Origin: a virus
Direction: 5' to 3' (one strand)
Length of the DNA stretch: 34,731 nt
IMG/VR virus record: IMGVR_UViG_3300038441_000486
Coordinates: 1 to 34,731 of that record
Shown: positions 23,648 through 31,824 of the stretch, piece after piece
Layout of the letters: each line of letters begins with the position of its first letter
Position numbering within the stretch: position 1 is the first letter of the stretch
Notes under the pieces: model-generated
What the model saw: the letters and a program-made list of their open reading frames with translations, nothing else
The model's database searches: none
Told to the model about the DNA's origin: nothing
Translations under genes and position numbers: made by a program

Positions 23648-23657
23648 CTTCGTTCCT
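23601..23657 (-). repeat. Direct repeat copy 2 (57 bases)
   Basis: It matches 24732-24788 with a single mismatch. It spans the ribosome binding site, start codon and first 16 codons of paralogue 2. Sequences beyond it differ at once, so this near-identity is much higher than in the rest of the paralogues. Confidence 0.9.
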
Positions 23658-24778
23658 TAAACTGTGCGGTCAATTTCAAACAGCATGTCGTCTACTTCGC
23701 TCGGCGTCCAAGCACCACTCGTGTCGGGCGATACGTACGACTTGTCCCACCAATACGTGTTCGCCACCGTGATAGGGCGATCATCACCGGGGTCCCAATC
23801 CACGCCGTTGGGGGAGACGCGCATTAAGACTTGGCAGTCGCCGCCGTCGGTCTTGACGAAGCGGCCAATGGGCATAACAGCCCTAACCGCGATAACGTCC
23901 GGCGGTAGGTCGGTCATGGTGAACACCGCTGGCGCTGGCAAGGTGTTATCCGCGCTGATGTAATCTGCGTCGTCTGGGCCAGTGTCGCCCTCGTCTACAA
24001 GGTTGAAGCCTGTCACGCCAGTGGAAGGCGTCCAGCCCATGGAATCATCACCATCTGGCACAATGTCGTAGACAGCGATGTTACCCTGGAAGTCGTTGAT
24101 ATAGGAGCCGGTGGTATCCCAGACCACGAGGTCCTTCCAATAGACCCCCATGCCAGTTCCGCCGCTGCCGTCAATGCCGCCCATTTGGAACTGCGCGATA
24201 TTGCTGGAGCTCAGCGCCAGCCCGCTAAGGTTCAAGTCGGCCACAGCCAGCCCGGCCACCTTAACCTGGAGAGCGCCCGTGCCCGCGCCCTTCGTGACCT
24301 TGAATTCCACTAGCTGCCAAGCATTCGCGGTCAATACTGGCGTAGAAGTTCCCAGCGGCGTGCCGTTCATGCCGTTGCTGTCCGCACCCGAAACGGCGAC
24401 AATCTGCCCGGTCGTTGACACGCGTAACGTGAGAATATCTGTGTTGTCGTTCTTGCGGAAGGATATGTAGGGACAGTGAGTAGAATCGACGGGTAGGGAG
24501 GACATCCAAAGCCGCACGCCGATACCAAGCGTTGTGACTTCAGCGGGCAGGGCAAACCGCGCGCCGGTGGACGAGTTGCCCGACGAGGAAGTGGATGCCG
24601 GGGTGTACAGGACGAAGCCGTCGCTGCCAATCTCCGGATCAGGGTCGGGCTGCAACCCGCTGGTGAACGGGTTGTCAGAAGCGGAGTAGAACTGCGCCCA
24701 GATGCCGTTCAGCATCTTAGACTCATCTTGGCCGTAAAGCCCTTTCTGCCCCGAGGGGAAATCAGCCCATATAAGCAT
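23657..24778 (-). CDS. Adhesin-like tail protein, paralogue 1
   Basis: A 373-residue protein with the same plan as its downstream neighbour: identical first 16 residues, diverged LamG-like middle (GIGVRLWMSSLPVD, LTLRVSTTGQIVAVSG, WQLVEFKVTKGAGTGALQVK) and a conserved end. It starts eight bases past the truncated hub gene. No signal, membrane or catalytic motif is seen. A trimeric fibre tip or decoration attached to the tail hub is the simplest model. Confidence 0.72.
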   Translation of the reverse strand: MLIWADFPSGQKGLYGQDESKMLNGIWAQFYSASDNPFTSGLQPDPDPEIGSDGFVLYTPASTSSSGNSSTGARFALPAEVTTLGIGVRLWMSSLPVDSTHCPYISFRKNDNTDILTLRVSTTGQIVAVSGADSNGMNGTPLGTSTPVLTANAWQLVEFKVTKGAGTGALQVKVAGLAVADLNLSGLALSSSNIAQFQMGGIDGSGGTGMGVYWKDLVVWDTTGSYINDFQGNIAVYDIVPDGDDSMGWTPSTGVTGFNLVDEGDTGPDDADYISADNTLPAPAVFTMTDLPPDVIAVRAVMPIGRFVKTDGGDCQVLMRVSPNGVDWDPGDDRPITVANTYWWDKSYVSPDTSGAWTPSEVDDMLFEIDRTV

Positions 24779-24788
24779 CTTCGTTCCT
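24732..24788 (-). repeat. Direct repeat copy 1 (57 bases)
   Basis: Partner of 23601-23657 with one mismatch, covering the same start region of paralogue 1 and reaching the last two bases of the truncated hub gene. Such a repeat allows homologous deletion, duplication or exchange of the whole upstream adhesin gene. Confidence 0.9.
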
Positions 24789-25665
24789 ACTCCAAGCCCT
24801 GCTGAGCGATAGCATCGCGGATCATCTCCGCGATACCGGGGTTGCTGATCGGTTCCGGGCCGCCCTTAACGTCGTACACCTTGCCGTCGGCCCCGACGAC
24901 AATAACGCTATCCTTGATCTTCACTGCCGTGCCGCCCCAGATACCGCGGTCGAACAGCCGCCCTTCGATACGCTGGAAGGGAGCGGCGGCGTTGCCTGTG
25001 TGACGCCACACTTCAGTCGTCTTACGGCCAAGGAGCCAGAATTGATCGCCAACGGTGCGAACCTGTAGCAGCCAGTCCGGCGATCTCTCAGCTTCAAAGA
25101 AGTTCAGCGGGTCAACGACTATTTCGCCGGGGTTTATCCAATAGCACCGCTGCGAGTTGCCCACGACGACAATCGTGTAGTGGTTGATAGAATCCAAGCT
25201 GACCGGCGGCACGTCGTCCGGCATAACGATACCGGCCAGCGCCGCCACGCCATCGGTCTGCAATAGCTGAACACCGTCAGCGATAAACACGCGCGGGTCA
25301 ATATTGCGAATGCAGATGTCCGGCACCGACATGGGGTCGTCGAACGCGATGAGACCCGGGATGAGCGTGACCTGGTCAGCTAGCTGCGTGCCAGTCACCG
25401 GGTCGTACTGCTTCGCGACACGGAACAATTCCTCGCCGGATATCACAAAGGCGTCGTTTCCAAAGCACCCTTCTTCGTACGTGCCTTTGCGCCAAGGGCC
25501 AGTTCCGATCTCCGTGCGGTAGCGCAACGCCGGGCGCAGCAACAGCGAGACATTTTCGATCAGGTTAGTTGGGTTCTGCTCAAAGAACAGATTTTCAATG
25601 ATAATCTCCGGCTCCTGCCCGCGATTGCGGCGGAAGGCGTCAATGGCGAGGCGTATCTTCGTCAT
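24787..25665 (-). CDS. N-terminal half of gp10-like tail hub / DNA stabilisation protein
   Basis: A 292-residue protein that resembles only the first part of P22 gp10 (472 residues), the hub that seals the packaged head. Visible are IIIENLFFEQNP, RPALRYRTEIGTGPWRKG, then beta-propeller-like strands, WLLQVRTVGDQFWLLGRKTTEVW, FDRGIWGGTAVKIKDSVIVVGADG and ISNPGIAEMIRDAIAQQGLE. In P22 the chain continues after the equivalent of that last helix; here a stop follows, and the missing part is found at the end of the gene at 21278-22537. The two parts sum to about 496 residues, close to full length. The start overlaps the gp4-like stop (TAATG). Confidence 0.78.
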   Translation of the reverse strand: MTKIRLAIDAFRRNRGQEPEIIIENLFFEQNPTNLIENVSLLLRPALRYRTEIGTGPWRKGTYEEGCFGNDAFVISGEELFRVAKQYDPVTGTQLADQVTLIPGLIAFDDPMSVPDICIRNIDPRVFIADGVQLLQTDGVAALAGIVMPDDVPPVSLDSINHYTIVVVGNSQRCYWINPGEIVVDPLNFFEAERSPDWLLQVRTVGDQFWLLGRKTTEVWRHTGNAAAPFQRIEGRLFDRGIWGGTAVKIKDSVIVVGADGKVYDVKGGPEPISNPGIAEMIRDAIAQQGLE

Positions 25666-26414
25666 TAGCTCATCCACAAATCGCTGCGCGGGGCCGGGCC
25701 TTCGTCGTCCCAACCACGCCTGCCGGTATCGCTCATACGCAGGACCGCCTCAGGCGCTCGTACGTTGCGCTTCTGCCTGTAAGTGGCCCGCAACTTGGCA
25801 AGGCTGTCCTGAAGAGTGTTAGCCGTCTCCGGCTTCACACTGCGGCCATAGCGGGGATTAAGTCGCATCGCCAGCGCCGTCTCAAAGTAATCATCAAATT
25901 CAATAGGAAACGGCAGCTCGTCGTCCGCCTCCAGCAGCGTCAGGCGCACCCATTCTCCCAAGTCGCTGCGATACATCCACGTCAGGTTGGCGTTGTCCAT
26001 GTTAACGACCAGGAACTCGGCCCCCTCAATGCGCTTGCCGCCAGCGTGCAGCGTGATGGGGAAGGTTGCCATTGTGCCCTTCAAGTCCACCAGCCCGATG
26101 CGTGCGCCATTGTCCGGCCAAACGGGCAAGTTGATCGTTTGTGTGGACTCGTCGGTAACCATCAGCCGCACATTGGGCGGCGGGCTTTGCCAATCAGACG
26201 ACGACCAGTTGGCTGAAACCGAGCTAACGCCCTCGGTTCCGACGGGGAACTCAAACAGCTTGGTTCCCACCTTGTTGCCGAAGACACCGGCGATCAAACT
26301 ATTCAGCTTTGCCAACCCCTCCGCTTGCTGTTCCGCGTTGAGCGTCGCCGTGGCAAGAGCAAGAAGGTTGCTCTCGCGCAAAGCGCCCCGTATGATCGCC
26401 AGTGCCGTCGTCAT
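25665..26414 (-). CDS. gp4-like head completion / tail accessory factor
   Basis: A 249-residue protein in the place of P22 gene 4, between coat-associated genes and the hub. It starts with a helical segment (AIIRGALRESNLLALATATL, then EGLAKLNSLIAGVFG), has a beta-rich middle, and ends with helices (ALAMRLNPRYGRSVKP, TLQDSLAKLRATYRQKR) as in P22 tail accessory factors. It would bind under the portal and connect it to the hub. The assignment rests on pattern and gene order; sequence similarity is modest. Confidence 0.68.
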   Translation of the reverse strand: MTTALAIIRGALRESNLLALATATLNAEQQAEGLAKLNSLIAGVFGNKVGTKLFEFPVGTEGVSSVSANWSSSDWQSPPPNVRLMVTDESTQTINLPVWPDNGARIGLVDLKGTMATFPITLHAGGKRIEGAEFLVVNMDNANLTWMYRSDLGEWVRLTLLEADDELPFPIEFDDYFETALAMRLNPRYGRSVKPETANTLQDSLAKLRATYRQKRNVRAPEAVLRMSDTGRRGWDDEGPAPRSDLWMS

Positions 26415-26420
26415 TGCCGG

Positions 26421-26885
26421 TTACTCCGCTACGCCAACGGCGTCCTTGAGAAGGTCGTAAAGCTTCTCCTTGCGCCAGCTGGGATTGTGAACGATCTTGC
26501 GGGTGTTCAACTGCGAGATAATCCACGTTTTCTCGGCCTTTTCCAGCGATGGGAGCGAGAGGATATTGGTATTGTCCACCGGCTGGCCCAACTCGCCGCC
26601 CGTGGTTCCGCCGCCATCAACGTCGGCCGTCTCCGGCGCGCCACGGTTGATATTCTCGTCGCCGCCTAGCGTGTGGTCGGCTGCAACAGTGCCAGCGTTC
26701 TCAGTGAGGACCGTGGGCCTGCTATCGCGCGGGTTTGACCAATTCGTCGGCCGGTCCTTAGCCGCCAGCTTGTTCGGGTGATCCACCCAACCTTCAGGCA
26801 CTTCTTCCTCGTGCTGGAAGATTTCTGCCTGCCTGCCGGGGCCGTACCGCCACGAAGGCCATTCCTGATGTTCGTACTTTGGCAT
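26421..26885 (-). CDS. Hypothetical virion-region protein
   Basis: A 154-residue hydrophilic protein. The first 40 residues are aromatic-rich (YEHQEWPSWRYGPG, EEVPEGWVDHP), the middle is low-complexity Asp/Gly/Thr/Asn, and the end is a charged helical segment (KTWIISQLNTRKIV, WRKEKLYDLLKDAV) that resembles a small Rho-N/SAP-type helix-turn. The ATG follows CAGGAGATTGAA. Its location between the coat and tail accessory genes suggests a head decoration or head-tail protein, unproven. Confidence 0.6.
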   Translation of the reverse strand: MPKYEHQEWPSWRYGPGRQAEIFQHEEEVPEGWVDHPNKLAAKDRPTNWSNPRDSRPTVLTENAGTVAADHTLGGDENINRGAPETADVDGGGTTGGELGQPVDNTNILSLPSLEKAEKTWIISQLNTRKIVHNPSWRKEKLYDLLKDAVGVAE

Positions 26886-26905
26886 TTCAATCTCCTGTTC
26901 CCCTT

Positions 26906-26929
26906 GTTCCGCGCCTCAGCACGCGGAAC
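26906..26929 (-). other. Intergenic hairpin
   Basis: GTTCCGCG (26906-26913) pairs perfectly with CGCGGAAC (26922-26929) around an eight-base loop. It lies in the 54-base gap between the 62-residue and 154-residue genes. Neither strand has a U-tract after it. It may act in mRNA processing or stability. Confidence 0.5.
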
Positions 26930-26939
26930 TCGGGCCGCC

Positions 26940-27128
26940 TTAAGCGGCTTTCATGATACCAGCGGTGATAAGAGCATCACGCGTGGCCGTAGCATCCGGC
27001 GCGGCGGCATAGGCCACCTGATTTTCCGGACGCAGTAACTTGCCGCCGCTGCCGTTATCGTGATAACGGGGCGGGGAGTTGACTGCGTACGCAGCGCCTA
27101 GAGTCTGCAGGGCTAGCTGAGCACCCAT
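26940..27128 (-). CDS. Small head-region protein (62 residues)
   Basis: The ATG at 27128 follows a strong AAGGAGACGTCCA, so this start is well supported; a longer frame reaching to 27437 would overlap the coat gene and is rejected. The protein starts MGAQLALQTLGAAYA, has an Asn/Gly/Pro-rich middle and ends in a helix (TATRDALITAGIMKAA). No family recognised. Its place right after the coat gene suggests a decoration or minor head protein. Confidence 0.6.
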   Translation of the reverse strand: MGAQLALQTLGAAYAVNSPPRYHDNGSGGKLLRPENQVAYAAAPDATATRDALITAGIMKAA

Positions 27129-27146
27129 TGGACGTCTCCTTCTAAA

Positions 27147-27201
27147 TTCCCCTTTGGTAGGCGAGGGCTGGTAGGAAGGGGAACTCGACCCGCCAGCCCT
27201 C
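27147..27201 (-). other. Possible H-type pseudoknot after the coat gene
   Basis: On the leftward transcript, segment A1 (27201-27193, GAGGGCTGG) is the exact complement of A2 (27171-27163, CCAGCCCTC), and B1 (27183-27176, TTCCCCTT) of B2 (27154-27147, AAGGGGAA). The order is A1-B1-A2-B2, so the two stems interleave. Stem lengths are 9 and 8 bp with connecting loops of 9, 4 and 8 bases. It starts 12 bases after the coat stop and ends before the ribosome binding site of the next gene. Confidence 0.5.
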
Positions 27202-27213
27202 CAACGACTCGGC

Positions 27214-28446
27214 TTACGCCGTGCCGCTGAGACGAGCACCCAGTCGCGGATCGACGTTGGTCGTTCCGAACAAGATATCCCACCTGTGCAGGTGAGTATC
27301 GTTCGTTCCGTCCGAGGTCTCCCAGTACCGGATGCTGATGCCGGTTTCCTTGTCCGTGCTGTAGGCAGCCCGGCCGGAGCGCGGCATGACCAGCTTCGCG
27401 AACGTAAGCTGCAACGCCGACTTGTGGAAGACAGCATTCTGGCGATACGACGTGCTGGCAGTACCCATGAAGGACACAGCCGCGCCGTCGGCCGGTGCCG
27501 CGTTCACGGTGGCGTACGCGCCACCAAGAATCATCGGGCACTGGACCTTGAGCGCCGCAATCGCGCCGCCAACGTCAGCCGTCGCATCCTCAAGTACCGT
27601 CATCTGGTACAGGAAGGACTGCGGGGCTTTCGTCCGCGGGTTGATTGCGTACACGTCAGCAATCGACAGCACTTCGCCGGCCTTGATAGTGTGGCCTGCG
27701 GTCATTCCGTCAATCGACAGCTCCTGAGTGAAGTCGTCCTTGACGGCGTCGTACGTAACAACCTGATTGGCGCCGTTGATAACGGCAGCGCCGGTCGCGG
27801 CGCGAGTGCCGGTGGTCAGGTTAATAGCCGACTGCGTCATGTAGGCGTTGGTTCCGCCGATGAGAGGCAGCTCGGCGTCTTCGATCGCAGTACGCGCGAT
27901 GTCGGACGACGACGGGTGGAAGTTCAGCGAGTTGGACAAAGCCCAATGGTCGTCGACCGAAAGGACGCCAGCCCGGTTGACACGCGGGATGGCAAGGTTG
28001 TCAAGACGCTGCGGACCTGCGCTGTAGTCCGTAACCGAGTCGATGAGCTGACCGGGGGTTCCCACCCAATTCGGGAACTCGATGATCTCTTCCATAATCG
28101 CCGTATCGACGTACTGCGCCAACGTCGCCGCGTTGGACTGCATGATGGCATCATCAAGCAGCTCATCAACGGTGAGCGTTTCTTCGATCGAGGTGAACTC
28201 GATGTCAACACCGGCCTGCCGGTCCAGCGTGACCTCGACTTCGCCTTCCAGCACCGGCTGGACCGCAGCTACCCGACCTTCGCGGACCAGGAACTGCGGT
28301 GGACGCCGCGCGAAGATTTTGTCGTTCTTCTTGCGGAATTCATTCTTGAAGGTCGTGGACACCAACTTGCCCATGACCAAGTTGTTCTTCAACAACTTGA
28401 GCATGGTGTTGGCGTAGACCTTCGGGGTCAGTAACGCATTAGGCAT
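27214..28446 (-). CDS. Major coat protein, P22 gp5-like
   Basis: A 410-residue capsid protein of the P22 coat family. The start MPNALLTPKVYANTMLKLL, LVSTTFKNEF, the DKIFARRPPQFLVREG strand, and DRQAGVDIEFTSIEETLTVD match the N-terminal pattern of that family, and the length is near P22 gp5 (430). It follows the scaffold gene and would form the shell with it. The AAGGAGG of its start sits in the loop between two GGCC tetramers (GGCC TAAGGAG GGCC), which could expose or hide the ribosome binding site. No signs of truncation. Confidence 0.93.
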   Translation of the reverse strand: MPNALLTPKVYANTMLKLLKNNLVMGKLVSTTFKNEFRKKNDKIFARRPPQFLVREGRVAAVQPVLEGEVEVTLDRQAGVDIEFTSIEETLTVDELLDDAIMQSNAATLAQYVDTAIMEEIIEFPNWVGTPGQLIDSVTDYSAGPQRLDNLAIPRVNRAGVLSVDDHWALSNSLNFHPSSSDIARTAIEDAELPLIGGTNAYMTQSAINLTTGTRAATGAAVINGANQVVTYDAVKDDFTQELSIDGMTAGHTIKAGEVLSIADVYAINPRTKAPQSFLYQMTVLEDATADVGGAIAALKVQCPMILGGAYATVNAAPADGAAVSFMGTASTSYRQNAVFHKSALQLTFAKLVMPRSGRAAYSTDKETGISIRYWETSDGTNDTHLHRWDILFGTTNVDPRLGARLSGTA

Positions 28447-28475
28447 TTAATCGGCCCTCCTTAGGCCAGTGGCTC

Positions 28476-29531
28476 TTAACGAGCCTTCTTGCGACGCAGG
28501 TGACGATCGGCCCGCTTCTCGAAGTCACTAAAGTCATCGGTTGCCGGGTCAATTTCGTTCACAGCACTTCCACCCTTTGCCCGTGGCGGGGGAGGAGGCG
28601 CTCCTGGTGCGCGTTGCGGGACAGCCTCGTCGCCGCCTTCGCCCTTGCGGGCTTTAGCTGCGAGTTCAGCCTTGTACTCAAGTCTGCCAAATTCACGTGC
28701 CTGATCCAGAGGAGGCAGCATGGCAATTCTCCGCGACTCCTCTTTGTTGCTCGCCAAGTCCATAGCGATTGCGGGGCCGTACTCCGATGTCTTGATCCCT
28801 AGGGTCATTAGATGCGAGCAGAACCACTTGGGTTCACCCGTAGTAGGATCAGGATTGGCTCCTTGTACCACGACTTCGTCGTAGTCAGGGTACAGCTCCT
28901 TCGCTTCCTCGACGCGAGCATCGTGCGCTTTCTGAACTTCCGTAACCTGACGCTTTATTTCGTCGGTGGCTACTCGTTCGTCGTAACGCTTGTCCGCCTC
29001 GTACCTTGCCAGATCAGCAATGTACTGCGCGTCGGTGTCTCCGTAATGATAATTCGCAGGGTCAGGTCGCCCTGCATCATCCGGAGGGATGTCACCCTGA
29101 GGCTGGTTCACGGGAGTACCATCCTCATTAAGGGTTCCATCCGCGCGGCCACGCCAGTACGCGATATCAGCCGCATCCTGTTTACGCTGCTCTTCTAGAG
29201 CGGCGAGGCGTGCCTCGGTTGCGTCAGGCTTAGGTTCCGCAGGTTCGGGCGGCGCTGCGCCCTCCTCGCCATCGGCTCCGTCTTCCGATAACGAATCATC
29301 CCCTGCGTCGGATGGCTGACGATCATCCACAAACTCCCCGCCATCATCATCAGTGATGACAGCGTCGTTAACTTCGCTTCCGTCCTTGCTGCCGCCAGCG
29401 GGCGGTTCAGCGACTGCGGTGCCGCCACCGTCGTCACCGTGGCCATCCGGAGCGCGCATATAGCGCCCGGCTGCGGTTTCGGCGGCGGTCATTGCTAGAA
29501 GGCTTGTGCCAATCATAAGGCGACGGGTCAT
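28476..29531 (-). CDS. Scaffolding protein
   Basis: A 351-residue, strongly acidic and mostly disordered or helical protein between portal and coat, the standard place of the scaffold. It has a long Asp/Glu/Gly/Pro-rich region (residues 25-105), helical charged stretches (ATEARLAALEEQRKQDAADI and YIADLARYEADKRYDERVAT), and a short basic C-terminus (KRADRHLRRKKAR) of the kind that binds the coat protein in P22. It should direct procapsid assembly and exit before packaging. The start overlaps the portal stop (ATGA). Confidence 0.82.
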   Translation of the reverse strand: MTRRLMIGTSLLAMTAAETAAGRYMRAPDGHGDDGGGTAVAEPPAGGSKDGSEVNDAVITDDDGGEFVDDRQPSDAGDDSLSEDGADGEEGAAPPEPAEPKPDATEARLAALEEQRKQDAADIAYWRGRADGTLNEDGTPVNQPQGDIPPDDAGRPDPANYHYGDTDAQYIADLARYEADKRYDERVATDEIKRQVTEVQKAHDARVEEAKELYPDYDEVVVQGANPDPTTGEPKWFCSHLMTLGIKTSEYGPAIAMDLASNKEESRRIAMLPPLDQAREFGRLEYKAELAAKARKGEGGDEAVPQRAPGAPPPPPRAKGGSAVNEIDPATDDFSDFEKRADRHLRRKKAR

Positions 29532-31669
29532 TGCTTGTTCCCCTTACTCTGCTTCTTGGGCCGGGCTGCGCGCCGGGGTGCGCCAGAACGATTTTGATTA
29601 CCAGAAGGCCGTTCTGGTTGCTGAGCCTTCTTGAGAACTTCTGCTGCGTGAACATCCGGGAACGCTTCGGCTTCCAACTCGGCCTTCTCGGCTTCGGACT
29701 TGGCGCGGTCGGCGTCGGCCTCCGCCTTGTCGGCGTCGCTGACAGCCTTGCGCAGTTCCTGCTCTTCCTTCTTGAGCTGGAGCTGAAGCTGCTGGCCCTG
29801 CGCCGACTGCATGAACTCCGCCAGCACCGACTGCTTGATCTGCTCGACCATTTCGGGCGGAATCTGCTGGCCGCCTTCTTCGTCGCCGACATCAACGCCC
29901 TTGGCCTTCATAGCCTTCTTCAAGCGCTCGGCGATCTCGATGGCACCCGGGAAGTCCTGATACTTGGCAATAAGGTCGGCCGCCAGCCCCATGATGTCCG
30001 GCGCAACCTTGATCATCTCCATCATGGCCTGCGCGCCTTCTTGGCGCTGCGTGGTGAACGACGGGCCAGTTTCAACGACCGCGGTGTACTTACCCTTGGA
30101 TAGATCGATACTTTCCGGATTAGCCGGGTTATTCACTTCAACGAGGCTGTCCTTGTCGGCTTCGTCGATAGACAATAGCTGGCGAATAGTGTCGTAGCAG
30201 ACACTAAGAAGCTGGTTGACGACGTCACCAGTCTCCGCGATGGCCGCGTTGTGATTGTCATGGTATATGACCGTCGCAACGTCGCCCTCAACCTTGCGCG
30301 CGTTGATGGCGCGGCCGGAGACTTCGTTGCTGCGGATGCCGAGGCTAGCGTCGTGGATACCCGACACGTCCTTCATGTCCTGCGCGCACGCCAGTTCCTG
30401 ATTGATGGCAGCAGCGTTGACCCTCGGCGGCTCAATGCGCTTCGGCTCCTTCATGCCCTGCTTGTATCGCAGCAGCGGGTCCTGCGACAGGTGGGCATTG
30501 CGGAAGTCTTCTTGGTAGTCCTCTACCGCTGCGTCCTCGGCCAGCCAGTACGCCTTCGGGGCCATGGCGAGCTCTTCGATCACCACAGCGCGCATATAGC
30601 AGCGGTTGCGGATCGGGTCCTTCATCCAACGGGTGAGGCTGTAGCGGTAGCGGTCGTCGCCGACGTTGACGATGCGGCCCTCGGCCCGAATAATGGGGAG
30701 GCGATTGATCGGCAGTTCGTACGGCCCGGCAAGGATGTTTGTGCCGGTGACAAGATGCATGCAAGCGTACTTGATGCGCGCTTCTCGGATTAGGGGCTCG
30801 CCGGTGCGCGGGTTGATCATAATCTTGTTTTCGGCGACCAGTTGCTCCTTGTTCTCCTCGGTCACCTCAATTATCTGGCCCAAGACATTCAGCGCAACGG
30901 TCTTGACGCGCGTCTTCATCTCCCAGAACTCGCATACGCGGGTGGCGTTGTTCTCGTACCAGCCCGCACCGGCCAGCCCTAGCTCGTCAACTAGGGATAG
31001 GTCCGGCTTTGCCTTGGGCCATTGCTTCTCGAACTGCGAGTCCGGCATAATGTCTTGAACAAAGACGTGGTCTGCATCGCGGCCCGTTGGTTCAAACGAG
31101 AAGCGATCCCAAAGAACCGCCAACGGGTTCGGGATGCCGCCGATGAATATGTCTTGTTCGAAAACGTCGTCCTCTGCGTAGTCAAGATAGACCCTCCAGT
31201 TTCCAATGCCACATGAAACCTGATTATCCAAGCCTTGATCGTAAACGCGGTCCGCCTTGCTGCGATACTCAATGCCCTTGATGATGCCAGCGCGTATCTG
31301 CGCCTCTTTGGCCGTCGCATCCTTGGCCGGGCGCAGCTTGATGGACGTCTTATTCATCCGGCGGTCGCCAATAACCTGCCCGATGTACTGCGGCAGCGTA
31401 TTGATCTTCGGGCACGGGCGGCCCTCGCGGGCGGCCTCCACGGCGGGGTCCCAAATCTCGCCGGCGATGAACTTAAGATCGTCCAGCGCCATGTCGCGGT
31501 TTTCTTTGTCGTAGTCGTAATCATCCTGGTACGTCTTGCGGACGTATTCCAGATAATCCTCTACAGTCTTGAAGCCTTCCGGCACGTACAACGGATCGAC
31601 AGCCTCCTCAGGGTTGTCGTCGTCAACGATTGGGGCCAAGTAGCCGTCTTCTTTGTATGCACTAGCCAT
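29528..31669 (-). CDS. Portal protein, P22 gp1-like
   Basis: A 713-residue portal, close to P22 gp1 (725). Near the N-terminus it has YVRKTYQDDYDYDKENRDMA and LKFIAGEIWDP, and further on PKINTLPQYIGQVIGDRRMN, DNQVSCGIGNWRVYLDY, VWAE-like and GIHDASLGIRSNEVSGRAI blocks typical of P22-type portals; the C-terminus is a long Gln/Glu/Ala coiled-coil barrel (QGQQLQLQLKKEEQELRKAV) and a basic tail. ATG 31669 follows AAGGG and overlaps the previous gene by eight bases. It forms the dodecameric DNA gate. Confidence 0.93.
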   Translation of the reverse strand: MASAYKEDGYLAPIVDDDNPEEAVDPLYVPEGFKTVEDYLEYVRKTYQDDYDYDKENRDMALDDLKFIAGEIWDPAVEAAREGRPCPKINTLPQYIGQVIGDRRMNKTSIKLRPAKDATAKEAQIRAGIIKGIEYRSKADRVYDQGLDNQVSCGIGNWRVYLDYAEDDVFEQDIFIGGIPNPLAVLWDRFSFEPTGRDADHVFVQDIMPDSQFEKQWPKAKPDLSLVDELGLAGAGWYENNATRVCEFWEMKTRVKTVALNVLGQIIEVTEENKEQLVAENKIMINPRTGEPLIREARIKYACMHLVTGTNILAGPYELPINRLPIIRAEGRIVNVGDDRYRYSLTRWMKDPIRNRCYMRAVVIEELAMAPKAYWLAEDAAVEDYQEDFRNAHLSQDPLLRYKQGMKEPKRIEPPRVNAAAINQELACAQDMKDVSGIHDASLGIRSNEVSGRAINARKVEGDVATVIYHDNHNAAIAETGDVVNQLLSVCYDTIRQLLSIDEADKDSLVEVNNPANPESIDLSKGKYTAVVETGPSFTTQRQEGAQAMMEMIKVAPDIMGLAADLIAKYQDFPGAIEIAERLKKAMKAKGVDVGDEEGGQQIPPEMVEQIKQSVLAEFMQSAQGQQLQLQLKKEEQELRKAVSDADKAEADADRAKSEAEKAELEAEAFPDVHAAEVLKKAQQPERPSGNQNRSGAPRRAARPKKQSKGNKQ

Positions 31670-31823
31670 GAAGCGCCCTTTCGTCGCCATCGCGCTCAAG
31701 CCGGGCGATCTCAGCCTCAATCATCTTCACATTCTGGGCATAGCCGGGAAGCGACTTCCCCTTGCCGTCTGTGCGGGCCTTGAGCATGCCCTTCAGTTCT
31801 TCGATCCGACCTTCGCCCGCCAT
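31662..31823 (-). CDS. Small hypothetical protein between terminase and portal
   Basis: A 53-residue protein from ATG 31823, one base after the preceding stop. It is helical and charged (GRIEELKGMLKARTDGKG, VKMIEAEIARLERDGDE). The upstream in-frame start would overlap the previous gene by 50 bases. A short coiled-coil virion or packaging accessory is possible. No family recognised. Confidence 0.5.
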   Translation of the reverse strand: MAGEGRIEELKGMLKARTDGKGKSLPGYAQNVKMIEAEIARLERDGDERALHG

Positions 31824-31824
31824 G

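Noticed and set aside
22541-24778. Adhesin paralogues as frameshifted fragments of one gene
   Set aside because: Each has its own ribosome binding site, start, full N- and C-terminal modules and stop, so they are two complete genes.
26940-27437. Extended 165-codon version of the 62-residue gene
   Set aside because: It would overlap the coat gene by over 220 bases, while the ATG at 27128 has a strong AAGGAG site.
27286-28434. A 382-codon plus-strand frame opposite the coat gene
   Set aside because: It is the antisense shadow of a clearly recognised P22-type coat gene, rich in Arg and Val as expected for GC-rich antisense frames, with no domain visible.
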